Source: Sycobia sp. Sy_11 (Eukaryota > Arthropoda > Insecta > Hymenoptera > Epichrysomallidae). From it: a stretch of DNA of 64,000 bases. Below are positions 13,990-27,339 of this stretch, piece after piece. The notes under the pieces are model-generated. The model ran no database searches, was not told where the DNA came from, and worked only from the letters and a program-made list of their open reading frames with translations. Location of the stretch: NCBI GenBank assembly GCA_018907035.1, contig JACCIC010000175.1, forward strand, positions 886,001-950,000, read 5' to 3'. Numbering within the stretch: position 1 is the first letter of the stretch; every line of letters starts with the position of its first letter. The translations under genes were made by a program, and so were the position numbers.

Positions 13990-14052
13990 GCAAGATACAT
14001 TTCTCACTGAAATGCTCGAGTGCGCTCCCCTTAATCACTCGAGTATTTGTAG

Positions 14053-14057
<5 letters not shown>

Positions 14058-14107
<50 letters not shown>
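14058..14107. repeat. (TA)n microsatellite, ~50 bp
   Basis: Second TA tract of the 13.9-14.6 kb cluster, preceded by GTAGGTGTG. Confidence 0.97.
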
Positions 14108-14109
<2 letters not shown>

Positions 14110-14162
14110 CTTCGCATAGGCTGGAAAGTGAAGCACTCGTCAGGGAGTCCTTGGGGATATGT

Positions 14163-14163
<1 letters not shown>

Positions 14164-14210
<47 letters not shown>
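14164..14210. repeat. (CT)n microsatellite, ~47 bp
   Basis: Pure CT run; on the minus strand a GAGA tract of the kind bound by GAGA-type factors in insects. Confidence 0.97.
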
Positions 14211-14214
<4 letters not shown>

Positions 14215-14313
14215 GACGAATATCACAAAGAGACAATTAATTCTCTCGTACAGAAGAGGGACATGTCCGCTTCCTTCTTATTCGCGCACGGGACACGAGA
14301 ATATCCAGCAAGA

Positions 14314-14316
<3 letters not shown>

Positions 14317-14362
<46 letters not shown>
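14317..14362. repeat. (TA)n microsatellite, ~46 bp
   Basis: Third TA tract of the cluster, preceded by AAGAGTC. Confidence 0.97.
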
Positions 14363-14364
<2 letters not shown>

Positions 14365-14511
14365 GATAACGAGCTGCTTCATCGTAGATGTACAGGGGAT
14401 ATTTATTTGAAGGTGGATAAGTTGTTGGGTGACTGGTACTTTACGTGGGATGCGATATGACCACTGATAATAACTTTCAATGAGTCAAGCTTCGGTTAAT
14501 CAGATTTACTG

Positions 14512-14575
<64 letters not shown>
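14512..14575. repeat. Compound (CT)n-(TA)n microsatellite
   Basis: CT run 14512-14537 joined without a gap to a TA run 14537-14575. Confidence 0.97.
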
Positions 14576-14577
<2 letters not shown>

Positions 14578-14589
14578 ATATATCTATAT

Positions 14590-17500
14590 CTGAGCTTTAA
14601 CACTTTATGATATGTGTTTATTGGATTTTTTTAAAACTATTGAAACTAAAACAGGAAATAAAATATAGTATATCTTACTTTATTATTTGTTTTAATTGTT
14701 ATCATTTTAAGCCTGTATTTTATAGTCATCTAATTAATAATTGTCCATGGTCTATTCATACAATTCAAGATAACTTATTATCGGAATCATCGGTATGGTA
14801 TAACTATATCGATATCGTAATGATAACGGCACCTAATGATTCAATTGGCAATTCTGACATCGACTAAATATATACCAGTCAATTAAGCTTTATCGTCGTT
14901 AAAGATAAATGCAATAGTTTTAAAAATTTTATTTTGAATTCTTAAGTTCGTACGAGGAGAGGTCGTCGGTGACGAAAATTGGCCAGATTCAGATAGGCAA
15001 CTCTAATGGCATATAAAACCAGGTCTGCAAATTCTTTACATAAGTGTGATGATCCTAGTAAAAAAGAGAGTTAGATTCTAAAATGTTATTAGACTCATTT
15101 CTGGAGGTAATAGGAGTTCTATAACTGAATCCGTATCAAACGGGACCAAATATATAGCACATAGCCGCGATGTTCTATTATCGTTAGATCCTTCGCACGA
15201 TGGCAAACTAAAATACTACACAATTGCAGGTGGGCACAACTGAAAACGACCAGTACGGTCGGCACAGGACTGACACCTCTAATGCATTGAGATTCAACGC
15301 AGCAAAGCGGTATTTTAATGCAAAATTAGTATAAATAATCATAATTTATTGGGCACTTCGGTGATTTGAAGAGTCTTGCATAATGCTTTTCTTGCGAATC
15401 TAACGTAAAAGCACTTTTTGTTTGTTAATTTTATTAAATTCAGTCATCTGTTACATTATTTCTAACCGACATCTTCCAAAAACTTAAAAATTTTATAAAC
15501 TTCGACAATACTCTGTTTGTTTGTTTTTTCTTTATATGCGCTTATTGACAATTCGACTCGATCCTAACTGTCGGCATCCGATGACCCGGCGTACGATATT
15601 TAAATTACAGCAACAGTATAAACGTTCTGCGATCGGATTCACGTGCACAGACTCGTAAAAGCGGGCAGAATTTACGAATCGCGCATAGCTCCTAGCAATT
15701 ATCAATTTAGATCAATGAAATTCTCGCCGTATCCAACTCCATTCCCATTGCAATTATTTATGTGAAAATTGCGCGGCTAATCTCGACAGACTAATGAACA
15801 GCGCCCGTATCTGCTCATTGCGTAAACCGACGATTGGCTTACTTTCATTTCCACTTGTAATACATAAATATGCAGAGGATGAGCGGTTATGCTCGATAAG
15901 CTTAAAACCACGAGCGCAAGTATAGACGATACAACTATCCCCAATACAATAACATATTCTTTTTCATATTTTTCCTCGGAATATACATAGATAACAGTTG
16001 TACGAGTGTTCCCACCGCTTTCAAATCTGAGACGCGTGGGCAATTTAGCAAAGTTCCTGGTTCCCGCGTATATTAAGAGACTTTTTCTTTTTGAAACAAT
16101 ATCGCACTGTTCATTGTAAAACTTATTCAGTGCATCCGTGAAATTTTTTTTTTTAATGGTTTGTATAATTATGTTATATAAACCGATACTAATTAAAAGA
16201 CATTTCGTATTTTACATAATCGCGCTATATTTCACTCTACCTTTATTAAAACATCGACAGAAAATTTCTAAGAAGAAACAATTAATTTTAACGTTGAAAC
16301 ATCCAGATTAAGACATTAATAATGAAATTATACAGAAAAATTATTAGATGAGAAATGGCTTCTTATTTATGGAAATCGCTTATACTGAATCAAAAATAAA
16401 TAACGGCTACACGGGTGAATTAAAGATCAATATTAAAAACTTGAGTTATTGGCATTAAAGATATCAAGTTCTTTAGATCTATTAATATCGTATTATATCT
16501 GTTATACGTACGTGTAGCTAACGATTTTGTGTTATATATACATTCAGATTAAAATCCTTTAACTGTAATGTAAATATGCCAAAAAAATACGTAAAAAAAT
16601 GAAAACAAAACTGTATTTCCAAGCATCTTTCAGAAAGTGTCTGTATCTTTTCTATCTTCAAAAAACATAGAGATTATGGTAATAAAATCTCGAATAAAAT
16701 CTTTGGTAAAAAATAATTCACTATTTTCAGATACCGAATCGGAATTTCTCAAATCTGCAAGTATACAATCAAGTTGAAGAATTAAGGTGCTTCGTTTTAC
16801 ACATATATTTATTGTTCATTTATTTATTTATTACCAATTTGACATATGATATAGTCGTTTCACTAAAAAGTTGTACCAAATTGTAAACCCGTATAATGAG
16901 TTCAATTTCCGCGACCGAAATATCTGACAGACGCTGATGCTGATTGGTGTTGGGAATTGAAGTTGGATTGAAAATTAAAAGAATTGATGACTTAGATTGC
17001 ATTATTAATGCGTTATATTTCTAGGTAAAAATAAGCGAAGGGATAAAGTAATTTTTAATGTACCTATTTCAATGTAGATAAATCTGAAACGGACATGGTT
17101 AAATTACTCGATAATATCGACTTGCCGATCGTGAATTCAAAAAGAACTCAAGTTATTATAATTGGACAGGATAAAAGAAAGCGTTGCAACTCTAATTAGA
17201 GTGCGCGTGTTCCTGCGATGCGTATACGAGTCTTATATTATACGCGTCATTCTCTGATCCGAGCAATCATCGTCGTCGTCCTCGTCATTATCTTGACAAG
17301 TATCGAGTAGATGAAAAACGAATCTTACAAAACGGTAAAAGAACGCGACAACCCGGCATTGTATGTTAAAAAGAGAACTCTATACTGACAAGAATGACTT
17401 CTACTTTATTGGAGATAGTTGCCAAGTGGCTGAGTACTGTATAGAAGCAGGACTGATAATAAGAAGCGCGCAATACATATTTACTAGCAATCCCCGTTTC

Positions 17501-18190
17501 GGCTTCGTTCGAGATAATTGTGTAACCGATTTGTTTGTATATAGTAAATTATTTTTAAGGAAAATGTAACAAAAAGGTCCTTCTCAATTTAATATCGATA
17601 GATTTCAATAAATCTAAAATATTTCAGAGCAAATAACCTGTTTTGCGCTATTTTTCTTTTCTGATAATCAAATTAATAGATTTTTTGATGTTCAATCGTT
17701 GAAAATCCTACACATCCTATGATTCTCTCTGAGAAACAGTCTTATTGCAAGTCAATTCCTGCGTATTTGAAAATTTTCTTACTCCGCGACTTATAATGGC
17801 AATAGCAAAAGAAGACTCGATAACAGTTGATAAGGAAATGGCAATCGTTTAAATTGGAAGAGTTCATTGGATAGAAATCATCGGAATACGGTAAATCAAT
17901 GCTATTCCATCCATTACGGGAATAAATTTGTTTTAGGCACTTTAACATGAAAAAAAAATTAGCAAAAGTATAAAAATGTAAAATATATCCATCGTAAATA
18001 TTAAATTTTACGCAAACTTAGATTGGTTGTCACCAATTCCTAAAATATAAGAACAAATTATCTAAATTATTCAAAACTATTTAAAAACAAAAAATTCAAT
18101 AAAAACAATTGTATTCACGAATGAAATAATCGACAATAGATTTCATGCTTCTACTGATATATGAAGTAGAAAAACTTTAAATACGTGCAA
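14590..18190. other. 3.6 kb AT-rich gene-free stretch
   Basis: No recognised gene, microsatellite or repeat family. A 68-codon frame at 17363-17569 (+) and another at 17742-17948 (-) read like protein in places but lack splice signals and known motifs. Confidence 0.55.
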
Positions 18191-18510
18191 GTTAAAATCT
18201 GCATATCGCCACCTGGTGACAGGGGTGTACAACTACATTAATCTTACGGGGTGCGAACGACAAGTAAACTACGCCGACGGTGACGCATACCGAGCGACCA
18301 CTGCACGCCTTATTTCGCAACTTTACTATACTACGCTTGCGTGGAATAGAACATGAAAAACTTTTTTTTAAATTTATCGTCAATTTAAAAATAAACCCTG
18401 TCCTACGTCATTGAACAATGTCAGAATTATATTCTGTAAGAACGTCATTGCAATCGGTTAATTAGTTTTCGAGATTTTGATGAACGTGCAAACAAACGCT
18501 GTCTCTTTAA
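18190..18510 (+). mobile_element. Possible retroelement 3' fragment
   Basis: A block of more balanced composition ends with AATCGGTTAATTAGTTTTCG, then AGATTTTGATGAACGTGC and AAACAAAC. This resembles the 3' ends shared by several insect RTE/CR1-like non-LTR elements and their SINEs (upstream ATCGG, a TTTTCGAGAT core, then CAAACAAAC). A 59-codon open frame precedes it but shows no reverse transcriptase motif. Family assignment is from memory of the pattern. Confidence 0.3.
18205..18219 (-). promoter_or_regulatory. CTCF-like motif
   Basis: Reverse complement TCACCAGGTGGCGAT matches the CTCF core CCASYAGRKGGCRSY at 13 of 15 positions, including the invariant AGGTGGC. It lies inside the retroelement-like fragment. 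Occupancy is not known. Confidence 0.35.
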
Positions 18511-18569
18511 GAGATTAGCATAGAGTAAGTACAGAAGTAAGTATAGAGTATATAGATAAGTGTGCGTTC

Positions 18570-20012
18570 CTATTTACGCAATGTTCGAGCGCCGCGCGCC
18601 ACCGGTTGGCCGTTAATAATACCGAGCGAATATGTTGTACGCTCTCTCAACGACTCTCGACGCCCCAACTCTCTTTGTTGGTGGCGTTGTGGGTAGTAAA
18701 AAAAAAACGAAGAAAAAAGACAGAAAGATAAAGCGAAGTACTTGAGGAGTCTATTACTTTTTTTTCCTCATGCAAATTTCAGCGCTGCTCCATTTTCATG
18801 CAATTTCTTTTTTTTAGGTTAGTAATAGAAAGTTGTACTTATAATGCTTCTTCTTCTCTTTCCCCGGGTTTTGAATCAATTTATAATTAAATTTATAACC
18901 ACGGAATGGTGAATTAAGCTGTCGGCAGCATTGAAAAGAATGTATATTTTGAAAAATAATGCGAAGCGATTATTCGCAATTGAACTTGACATATAACGTA
19001 TACTTTTTATGGAAATTCTCATACGGATCGTTCTTGCAGATCTTGCTTAGTGGAAGCATTTCATGCATTGTTTTTACGAAATTATTATAATACTAAAATT
19101 CATTACTGGCATTACACAGAGCAATAAAAGATGCGACAGTGAATCGCACGATATCCTGTGCGGAATGATCTCTAAAATTATTGGATGTAAACTAGAATAA
19201 TTCTTATAATAAAAATAATTGAATGATGTATACGTTTGAACTTACGCGATGAAACGGCTTTGCAAATTAAACACTCCAGAACTCACCTGCAACATAAAAA
19301 AGAAATTGCTCTATAAGCGAATTGTTCACATTGAAATGCATTCATATCTGTATAATGGCATAATTTGGAATCTCAAGAATTTCTGTTTAATTTAATTTAA
19401 TGCTCAATTGTAAAATTTCTCAAATAGAATATTCGCTGAAATTTTAATTAATATATAGGATCTTTATGACTTCTAGAATTGCCACTAGTCATTCTGAGCT
19501 ATATACTGTATATATTAAAAGTAAAACGGGAAAGTGGAGGTGTTAATCGCAGTGCGGCAGTTTTAAGAGTTAAACATTCAAAATCTATACGGAAATATAA
19601 GTAAATCGTTATGTAGAAGTAGAAATAAAAACTAATGATCCTTATTTCAGCTATTTACGTAAACAATTATTGAGAGCAATGTTTGTAGATTTATTAGTGT
19701 ATTTAATTTTAAATATTGTATACAACTCTCTTGGTTAGTTTTGTCTATGGCGATAAACATGCGCCGGCTAATCTCATGCCATACTAAATTCCATTCCTCT
19801 TAGATGCTTGTATTAGAAACAAAACAATTACTTATAAAAAAAATAGAAAAAAAAGAAAAAAAAAGGAAATTGACTCATCCTTACAGTGAGTGAAATTTAC
19901 AGTAAAAAGAGGAAGAAAAAAAATAAGTAACGGTTGCTTGAAACGCGTTATTTCTTTTCTCGTCTTCATTGTCATGCAAAAGATCTTTATGCTCCGGTAG
20001 ACAACGTGTATA

Positions 20013-20019
<7 letters not shown>
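18570..20019. other. AT-rich sequence with a small GC-richer patch
   Basis: A GC-richer patch at about 18570-18700 (GCGCCGCGCGCCACCGGTTGG) is followed by AT-rich DNA without a credible gene. Confidence 0.45.
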
Positions 20020-20073
<54 letters not shown>

Positions 20074-20074
20074 G
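20020..20074. repeat. (TA)n-(CA)n microsatellite
   Basis: TA run 20020-20062 running into CA units to 20074. Confidence 0.97.
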
Positions 20075-22590
20075 ATAATTTGCTCTTCGTGAATATATCT
20101 AAAAGAATGCCTCACCGTTATAACACTTTCTTTCGCAGCGCGAAATTGGAGCAAAAACGCTCGAAAAATGTTTAGTTAAAAAGTTCTGTATAGGAGCGAT
20201 CATACGCGTTTAATCATATATATATAAAATACAATATATTAATGCCCGTTAAGAAACGTCGCGTCGAAGCAATAACGGGGGATTAAATGGGATTACCGAA
20301 CGATATCCCTTGCGCAATGGCAGCGTGTGTTTCGCGCCAAGTAGCTTTTCTACGTACGTTAATACGAATTCGTTTCATTGAATGGGGGAAGGGAAAATGT
20401 GTTTTCTATAGGGCGTTTGTCCACGGCTCGTCAAGAGAAGGAATTAAATCAGAGCTTGGCGCGCGTATGTAGGATAAATAGAGAGAAACGATGATTATAA
20501 TGCGTCGCGTTGAATGGTCGGTTATTATGAGATTTCAGGTAATCAATAATTACGGCTTTATAAACAATGATCTTGTAAACATCTATTATCCTCCCTGAAG
20601 CGCTGATCTAAATTAACCTCTATGGACACCCATCAGAGTTTCGCGAACTTTGCTAAAGACAATCATGTATCGCAAGTATTGGCAGCGTAGTCATAGTAAC
20701 TTTTTCATTTTCTAGCTTCGAATTAATAATTTTTTGTTTTATACTGTTTTTTTCGTTATATAAAATCGGACGATAAGCCAAGCCCGAACACGTCGCACGA
20801 TCGTAAATCATCAAAAAGTGTATACTTCCTGCTTAAGCGTGCCCGCAATGAATTATGCGAAATAGCGCGCGATTGCTCGTGGGGACATTGACGTAAGACG
20901 GGGGGCTGTTCGCGACGCTAAAAAAAATTGGCCGGAGAGAGATAGGCAGATAATAAAATCACACATCTATACGTTGACATTTTAACCATTGGTAAATTTT
21001 TTCTAACTTCGAAGAAGTATACGATAGAAAGCGAGATACAATGGGTATTAATGGAAATTTCGAATTATAAGATAATTTAATCGCGCTGTGAAAGTACGGA
21101 AAAACAAATTTTAATTATGCACACCGAGCACGAATTGGACGCGAAATGTGTGGTGAAATGGCTATTATTTTGAATTTTATTCGCGTATGATAATAGAGGG
21201 TGTATTTTATCCAAGACCAGTCACCATTACGTACGACAATGTCATTACTGTTCTCTGTATTCGATTTGCACTTTTCTGTAATTAAACAATTCCGATTCGT
21301 AAATTCTTCATTCGTTCGAAAATCGTCTTTTATTGCTGCATTCGTTTAAGATAAACAAATAAATAATTTACACAGCAGGATTACGATCGAGATCGGATTA
21401 AATCGGTGGTGAATTTAAATAGCGGTCGGATTTATTGGATTAGGAAGTGAAATCGAGATGGAAAATACGGACTTCCGCGAATATCATAAAGAAGCAAGAA
21501 AAAGAAGCGCGCCATTATATCGGATTGGATTCTTAATAAATATTTTAAACGATTGAATTTGAATAAACTTGACAGCGTCATTGTCGAAGTTCATAATGCA
21601 CGAATATTGAAAAATAAAATATCTGCTTAGCACGAGCGAAGCATGGAAATTTGGCGATACTACCGATACATATTTATATAATCCGATAAAAAAAAACCGA
21701 AATATACACACAAATCTGCCAAAAATTCAGCAGATAACTCGATACAGATCGTAAATCAAATCGGTCGAACGGGTCAAAACCTTTCGGCGTATATCGCGTT
21801 GTTTGTCGCGCCAATGCGATCGCTCTCGCTCTCTCGATTTGTTTATTCTCTATTGGTAAAAAAAAAAAAAAAAAAAAAAACATTCACCGCGAATACGAGT
21901 GCGCAATTGAATGCAAACAAAAATGGCCAACACGGATAATACCGCGTTCGAATCGAGAGAGCTGATATTTTAATTTTAAACAATTGCTCGTATTTAAAAT
22001 ATTTATGAAAGGCTTGTACTATACGTTATAATTCCGTAGTATAAAAAAAAAAGAAATGTCATATAATTGTTTTCTTTACATTTTAATTAAGCACATAACG
22101 TAGTGAAAAAAGAAATTCAGAAAATTCATTTTACATCTAGATTTATGTCCGTTAATAAGTGTAATAAATTTTTTTTTTTTGCTTAGAAATATAACTGTCA
22201 TATCGGTGGTAAATGACGTGTTTTTATCACATTTAATTTTTATTATCTTGTTCGACTATTTACGATTGTTCGCCATTTGAATATCACAGAAATAAATTAC
22301 AGTGGCTCGAGATTCAGGGATGCAATGAAAATTCAAACCAGTATTAATTCGACTCGGTTCCCTGCAGCGATCGCTCCTCGAAAAAACCCATTAGACGATG
22401 TGATGAGAATCCCAAAATGCTGTTTTTACAGTCTTAACTCTAGTACAGTACTTTTAAGGTTTATTTTTATTTATTCCGGCAATTTTTCACTTTTACTTTG
22501 GCGACTTTTTCGCAAAGGCAAACGGTACTTTTTGCGTTTACCTCGCGTATACTCGTGTCTGTTATTTTTTTTTTCTTAATCCTGATCTCC
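20075..22590. other. Gene-free stretch with a 23-bp A homopolymer
   Basis: AT-rich; a poly-A run lies at 21858-21880. No recognised SINE or pseudogene precedes the A run. A 61-codon frame at 20287-20472 (+) has no known motif. Confidence 0.5.
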
Positions 22591-22643
22591 GCCGCTAGTG
22601 GCGCATTATTGCATTTCAATTGCTAATTGCATATATATATAAC

Positions 22644-22679
22644 AGCTGAATCTCCAGCTGAATCTCTAGCTGAATCATC
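22644..22679 (+). repeat. 12-bp tandem repeat, three units
   Basis: Three successive units AGCTGAATCTCC, AGCTGAATCTCT, AGCTGAATCATC. Confidence 0.85.
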
Positions 22680-22825
22680 TCGCATCTCGCGCCTGATGCT
22701 CCGGCAACCGCGCCGTCGCCCGCTCGCCGTAACGGGTCGTCGCGCGCGGACTTTCGCACTGCGCCTCGCCGCTCTCGTATATTATAACTCGCGCAAAACT
22801 TTCCTTTGTCGCCAATGTTCATTCG

Positions 22826-22832
<7 letters not shown>

Positions 22833-22877
<45 letters not shown>
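22833..22877. repeat. (TA)n microsatellite, ~45 bp
   Basis: Inside the CpG-rich island; followed by CACGTGTGTGTGTGAGCGCG, a short GT/CG alternating stretch. Confidence 0.97.
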
Positions 22878-22881
<4 letters not shown>

Positions 22882-23440
22882 GTGTGTGTGTGAGCGCGCG
22901 CGCGTCAGCATATTGCGCCTTGCGCTCCTTGGCTTCCTTATATACTTCCTTTATAATTTCCGTATACGCGAGATAACCCGCTGGGCGCATGTGGAGTGCT
23001 CGAGTATAAATTGCCGCGCAGTCCATCGGGGGAAATGAAAAGACAAAGAACGTAAAAGCGGGAAACGTGAGACGAGAGCCGGACAAAGGCGCGGATGCTG
23101 CGCACGTGGTTCTCCCTTGTTCGTGCGTATTATACACTCGCTATTACGGACCTGTATTCTTTTCTCCCGGTGCGCGGCGGTCGCGCTATCGTTCCACGAG
23201 CTCGTACACGCGACGCGGGATGGAAATCCGGAGAAAAGCGGCGCGAGGGAAAAGCGCGCGTATTAATGTCCATGGGACGCGTTTGGATGCATGGCGCAAT
23301 TGGCGCGAGCGAATCCGAGGACGAGCGATTTACTCTCGAGGCTATATATATAGCCTTGAAATATACCTTTGAAAACGTGATGATGAACGAAGTGCGTAAT
23401 TTACTCGCATTATATAGATACTATATTACTCGTAAAATCT

Positions 23441-24388
23441 AAGGTTATTCCGGCGTTTAGGATTTTTTTCCAACTTATGAAAAATTGTCAAAAAAGAATA
23501 TTTTGATGCTTGATGAAATAGCCTCAATGTATAAAGTTAGTAGAATACTGTCGCAATTACTTTTTGCTACGTTATTTATACACTGTCATTATGCCCCTCG
23601 TGACTGGGGGACTCTTGTTTGTCTCGTTAAAATATTGCTGTCTCCTTATAGTAAATGTTTGACCCGAACATGATACCTTAAAATGTTTGAAAAGAACAAT
23701 TAGAAGTTTAGTCAAGAGTTTCGAAAAAATATGTCAATGTAAAAAGTTTGACACGCCAAATATATCGTAAAGTTTCCGAAGTTCCCCGAGGGCCTTGTTC
23801 ATCTTCGACTGACAATGTCTCTGGAACGCGAAGATTCATTTCGAAGAGAGTCTGCTTTTTTTGGCATGGTCGCATTAGACAATTAACCTACTCACGTGGT
23901 TATAATATTAACCCTTTTGCTAAGCCTTCGATATCTCAATTTACTGACTAAGCAAAATTCAGTAATCAAAGTGTCTTAATAGGGGAAGAAATGGTATTTC
24001 CATCTATTAACATGATTCCGAGCAGAAACTAGTTTATGATATCGGAAATTCTGCAAAGTAGCTCTCGTTTCGCACTGCAGTTCCTTACACGTCTCATATC
24101 AAATTTAGACAATTTTTAACTCTAATATTCATTACTTATCTCCCCTCTGTTTTGAGATTTAGAAACAGATAATATTTCCCGATGATCTACACAGATTTAT
24201 TTTGAATATGACATATAGCGGTAGGACGATTCAATAGCCACTCGGATACATTCAGGGGCTTTAAATTTTAACTAAACAATAATATAATTTTAAAATAATG
24301 TTTTAAAGTAAACGTCTTACTATCTATCAATCTACTATGTCTAGGACGTAAGCAATAATATATCTGTGAAATTCACCCAACGTTGGGC

Positions 24389-24440
<52 letters not shown>

Positions 24441-25920
24441 TAATAATCCGGATAAAAATTAGTTAAGAGCTCAATATTTCTTCCGATTTTGACAGTATAC
24501 GTATAAAATTTTTCGGAGGATACTGGCAGTATGCGGAAAATTAATACAATTTGATTTCTTTTTTTCTTCTTCTTCATTGATTCCATGGAAATTCTGTCAT
24601 TCTATACAACAAATGTGGATTCAATTTGGTTTCTTAGATCCAATATTGCTGGTACACCTGAAGTAGATCGTCTGTCAATTAATTGTATGCTCAATCGAGA
24701 AATTGCAACTAATTCATTAAACGGAAAAGATACTATATGTAGATCTAGCCATCGCAAACTTTATAGTCACTTTTATTCATTTTCTATGGGTATCGAATCA
24801 TCGTACTGTGGATCATATAATAGCTAATTATCAGCTCCTTAAAGCTCCTTCAGTGCCGCCTACTTTTTCTGCTATCGTATTCATAGCTTTAAAAACTTCT
24901 TATTTCTTGCTGTTCTAAAGTGCATCAAGGAATTAGCGCTACAGCCTATAACACTGTATTTGTATCGGTTCATATATAGAGTAGTTTAAACTTTGTCTCT
25001 GCAACGAATACCAAACTTCCTATCTATAAAAAGCTTAGTATGTTGATAATCTTAGATAATCTTCATTTTATTTATATTTCCTTCAAATACTCTTTATCGG
25101 CCACTTGTTCATATACGTTTCATGTTAATTATATAACTCATGTTTTTTAATTTTTGTAATTAAGGTAGATAGGACAATGATCCGAAATTATTCTTCCGAG
25201 ACTTTTTATCTTAAAATACTTACAGTTATTTGTTCCTTTTTTTCACTTTTCCGTGTAATTACGTACTCTTTCTGCAAATGCTCTACTATCTTCGCATGCT
25301 CTTTTTCTTGATTTACAAATATTTTTCGAAAACTCATTCTTAAATATATATTTAGTTTCTCAGAATATTTTTTATATTTAGAACTTCTTGATATTTTCTC
25401 AATTATCAATTTCGTCTCTTTTAATAACACCTTTTCTTTTCAAACATTAAATCATTTATAATACGCATCTTATCATTCACATATAGTAAATATGGAATAA
25501 ATATAATCCTTAAAAGACTTCAAATCATGATATATTTTATATTAAATAAAATTGTTTGAAGTGAATATTTTAGAAGCAGCGAAAAGTTATTTATTTAAAA
25601 CGAATAAATATGTACATATTGAGGATAAATGTTGATTGCATGTCATATATATATTTGAGTCAAATTTAAGGTTTAAATTTACTTAATTTTTTATCTTGTA
25701 GTTTATTTTAATCATAATCAATTTATTAATTAAAACACTAATAAGTTATATTTACTATTAAACAAATAGCACCTAAGTAACATTTATTCTGCCCTGGCAT
25801 GAATGATATGTACACAAAACTACTGTTTATATGCTACAGATACAGAATAGTCGCAATTTTTTTTCGTAATGCTTATTTTGTACTCATCAGCTGAACATTT
25901 TATAAATCAGTATGCTATCT
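23441..25920. other. AT-rich region upstream of the protease homologue
   Basis: No credible gene. Holds one (TA)n tract and an 80-codon frame at 24585-24827 (+) without splice signals or known motifs. Confidence 0.5.
24391..24435. repeat. (TA)n microsatellite, ~45 bp
   Basis: Pure TA run, 1.5 kb upstream of the protease-homologue promoter. Confidence 0.97.
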
Positions 25921-25925
25921 TACTA

Positions 25926-25937
25926 TTTTATATAGAG
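25926..25937 (+). promoter_or_regulatory. TATA box of the protease homologue
   Basis: TTTTATATAGAG lies about 55 bases upstream of the ATG at 25988. Transcription would start near 25955-25965, giving a 5' UTR of only about 25-30 bases. The start has AAATAAAATG context, A-rich as is usual in insects. Confidence 0.45.
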
Positions 25938-25987
25938 TAGCGGACATATTGTTGTTGAAGAAAGAACTAACGGAAAGGACAAATAAA

Positions 25988-26694
25988 ATGTCTGACTTTA
26001 ATTTTGTTTTGTGTTTTTTGCTCTATATTATCTCTTATATCATTATTCATGGCAAGTACCTTTCTCTGAATTTAAATTGTCTTTAAGCTTGTGTATCAAT
26101 TGATTTAATTCAATTTTCTGAAACAAAATATTTGGTATGTGTAAATTAAAAAATATTAGAAGATTTTGAAAGCATTGTAATTATCAATTGTTACAGCTAA
26201 AAATGACTAGTTGTTTATTTAATATCTGCAAACATAATTTCATTCGAAAAATTCATTGTCTATTTTCTTAAATAATATTTTTAATTTCAGCTTTCGGTCT
26301 GCAGGAGGAAGGTGTTGTCAATGGTCTCATAGGCAGAAAAGCTCAATTTGCGTATCAGGTTGGAATTCTGGGATACTATGATAAAGCGAGTCCGTTCGTT
26401 TTATTAGGCGGAGGTGCCATAATTGGTGAAAAATTTATATTAAGCGCTGCTCACTGTTTCGTAAATGGCTCAGGCTATGTTCAAGATCTATCGTATAAAG
26501 TTCGATTGTCATCGTCTAATTTGAGAACAATGGAAGGATTTCTTGCCGATGTTTATAAGATCTTTTTTGCCGAATATGACCAACTGACAGGTGCTAACGA
26601 TCTAGCAGTGGTAGAGGTATTTCATTCAATTGCAACTACATAATTTACTTTTCTATTATAGTATTATTGACTACAAATGAATTTTCAACTTTTA

Positions 26695-26743
<49 letters not shown>

Positions 26744-27270
26744 ATACAATCGTGTTTTTCGAATACCCACACACAAACACATTCTCCACTCCTTCAACAA
26801 CTCTTAGCTCGCAATTAATAAGTTCGAATAAACATATAAAATTACTGAAAAGCATAAGAAAAATATAATTTTACATGCTCTTCATTATTGCTTTAGCAAG
26901 AACGTTTGTATAAATTATATTCTTACCGATAAAAGAAGTCAACAGCAAATTCTGAGTATACATTGCGTCACAGTGAAACTTTTACTTATATTTCTGTTGA
27001 ATAATGTCTTCTTTTATTGTTTTCTAAAACTGAACAAACGGAGTAACATTCATCAGGCGTGCAACTTCAAGCAATGTCATGTTAAACGAGGTCTTCGTAT
27101 ATTAAAATAAAAAATGAAATGAACGAAGCCATGTAAATATGCTATTCTAGAATTTTTTAAATATTATTTGTCACTTATTATCTCATGTCGATTATAGTTT
27201 ATTCGCTTTGTTTAATACTACATAAGAGACCAGAATATATTTTAGATTGTCAGACGCAAGGGACTGTGAG

Positions 27271-27339
<69 letters not shown>

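Larger units (their letters stand above)
22590..23440. promoter_or_regulatory. CpG-rich island with palindromic TATA motif
   Basis: GC- and CpG-rich block flanking a (TA)n tract. A perfect 18-bp palindrome AGGCTATATATATAGCCT lies at 23339-23356. Frames through the block (for example 23067-23442, +) are Arg/Ala-rich with no domain. Regulatory function is inference from composition. Confidence 0.25.

Noticed and set aside
9277..14575. Regularly spaced microsatellites as a CRISPR-like array
   Set aside because: Units are dinucleotides with irregular spacing and there are no cas genes; the genome is eukaryotic.
17363..17948. Two opposite short frames of about 68 codons
   Set aside because: Neither has splice signals, known motifs or a composition shift against the flanks.
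24585..24827. 80-codon plus-strand frame upstream of the protease homologue
   Set aside because: No splice signal, no motif, AT-rich codon pattern like the surroundings.
25206..25430. Lys/Glu-rich minus-strand frame resembling a coiled coil
   Set aside because: AT-rich low-complexity sequence gives such frames often; no start context, splice site or family match.
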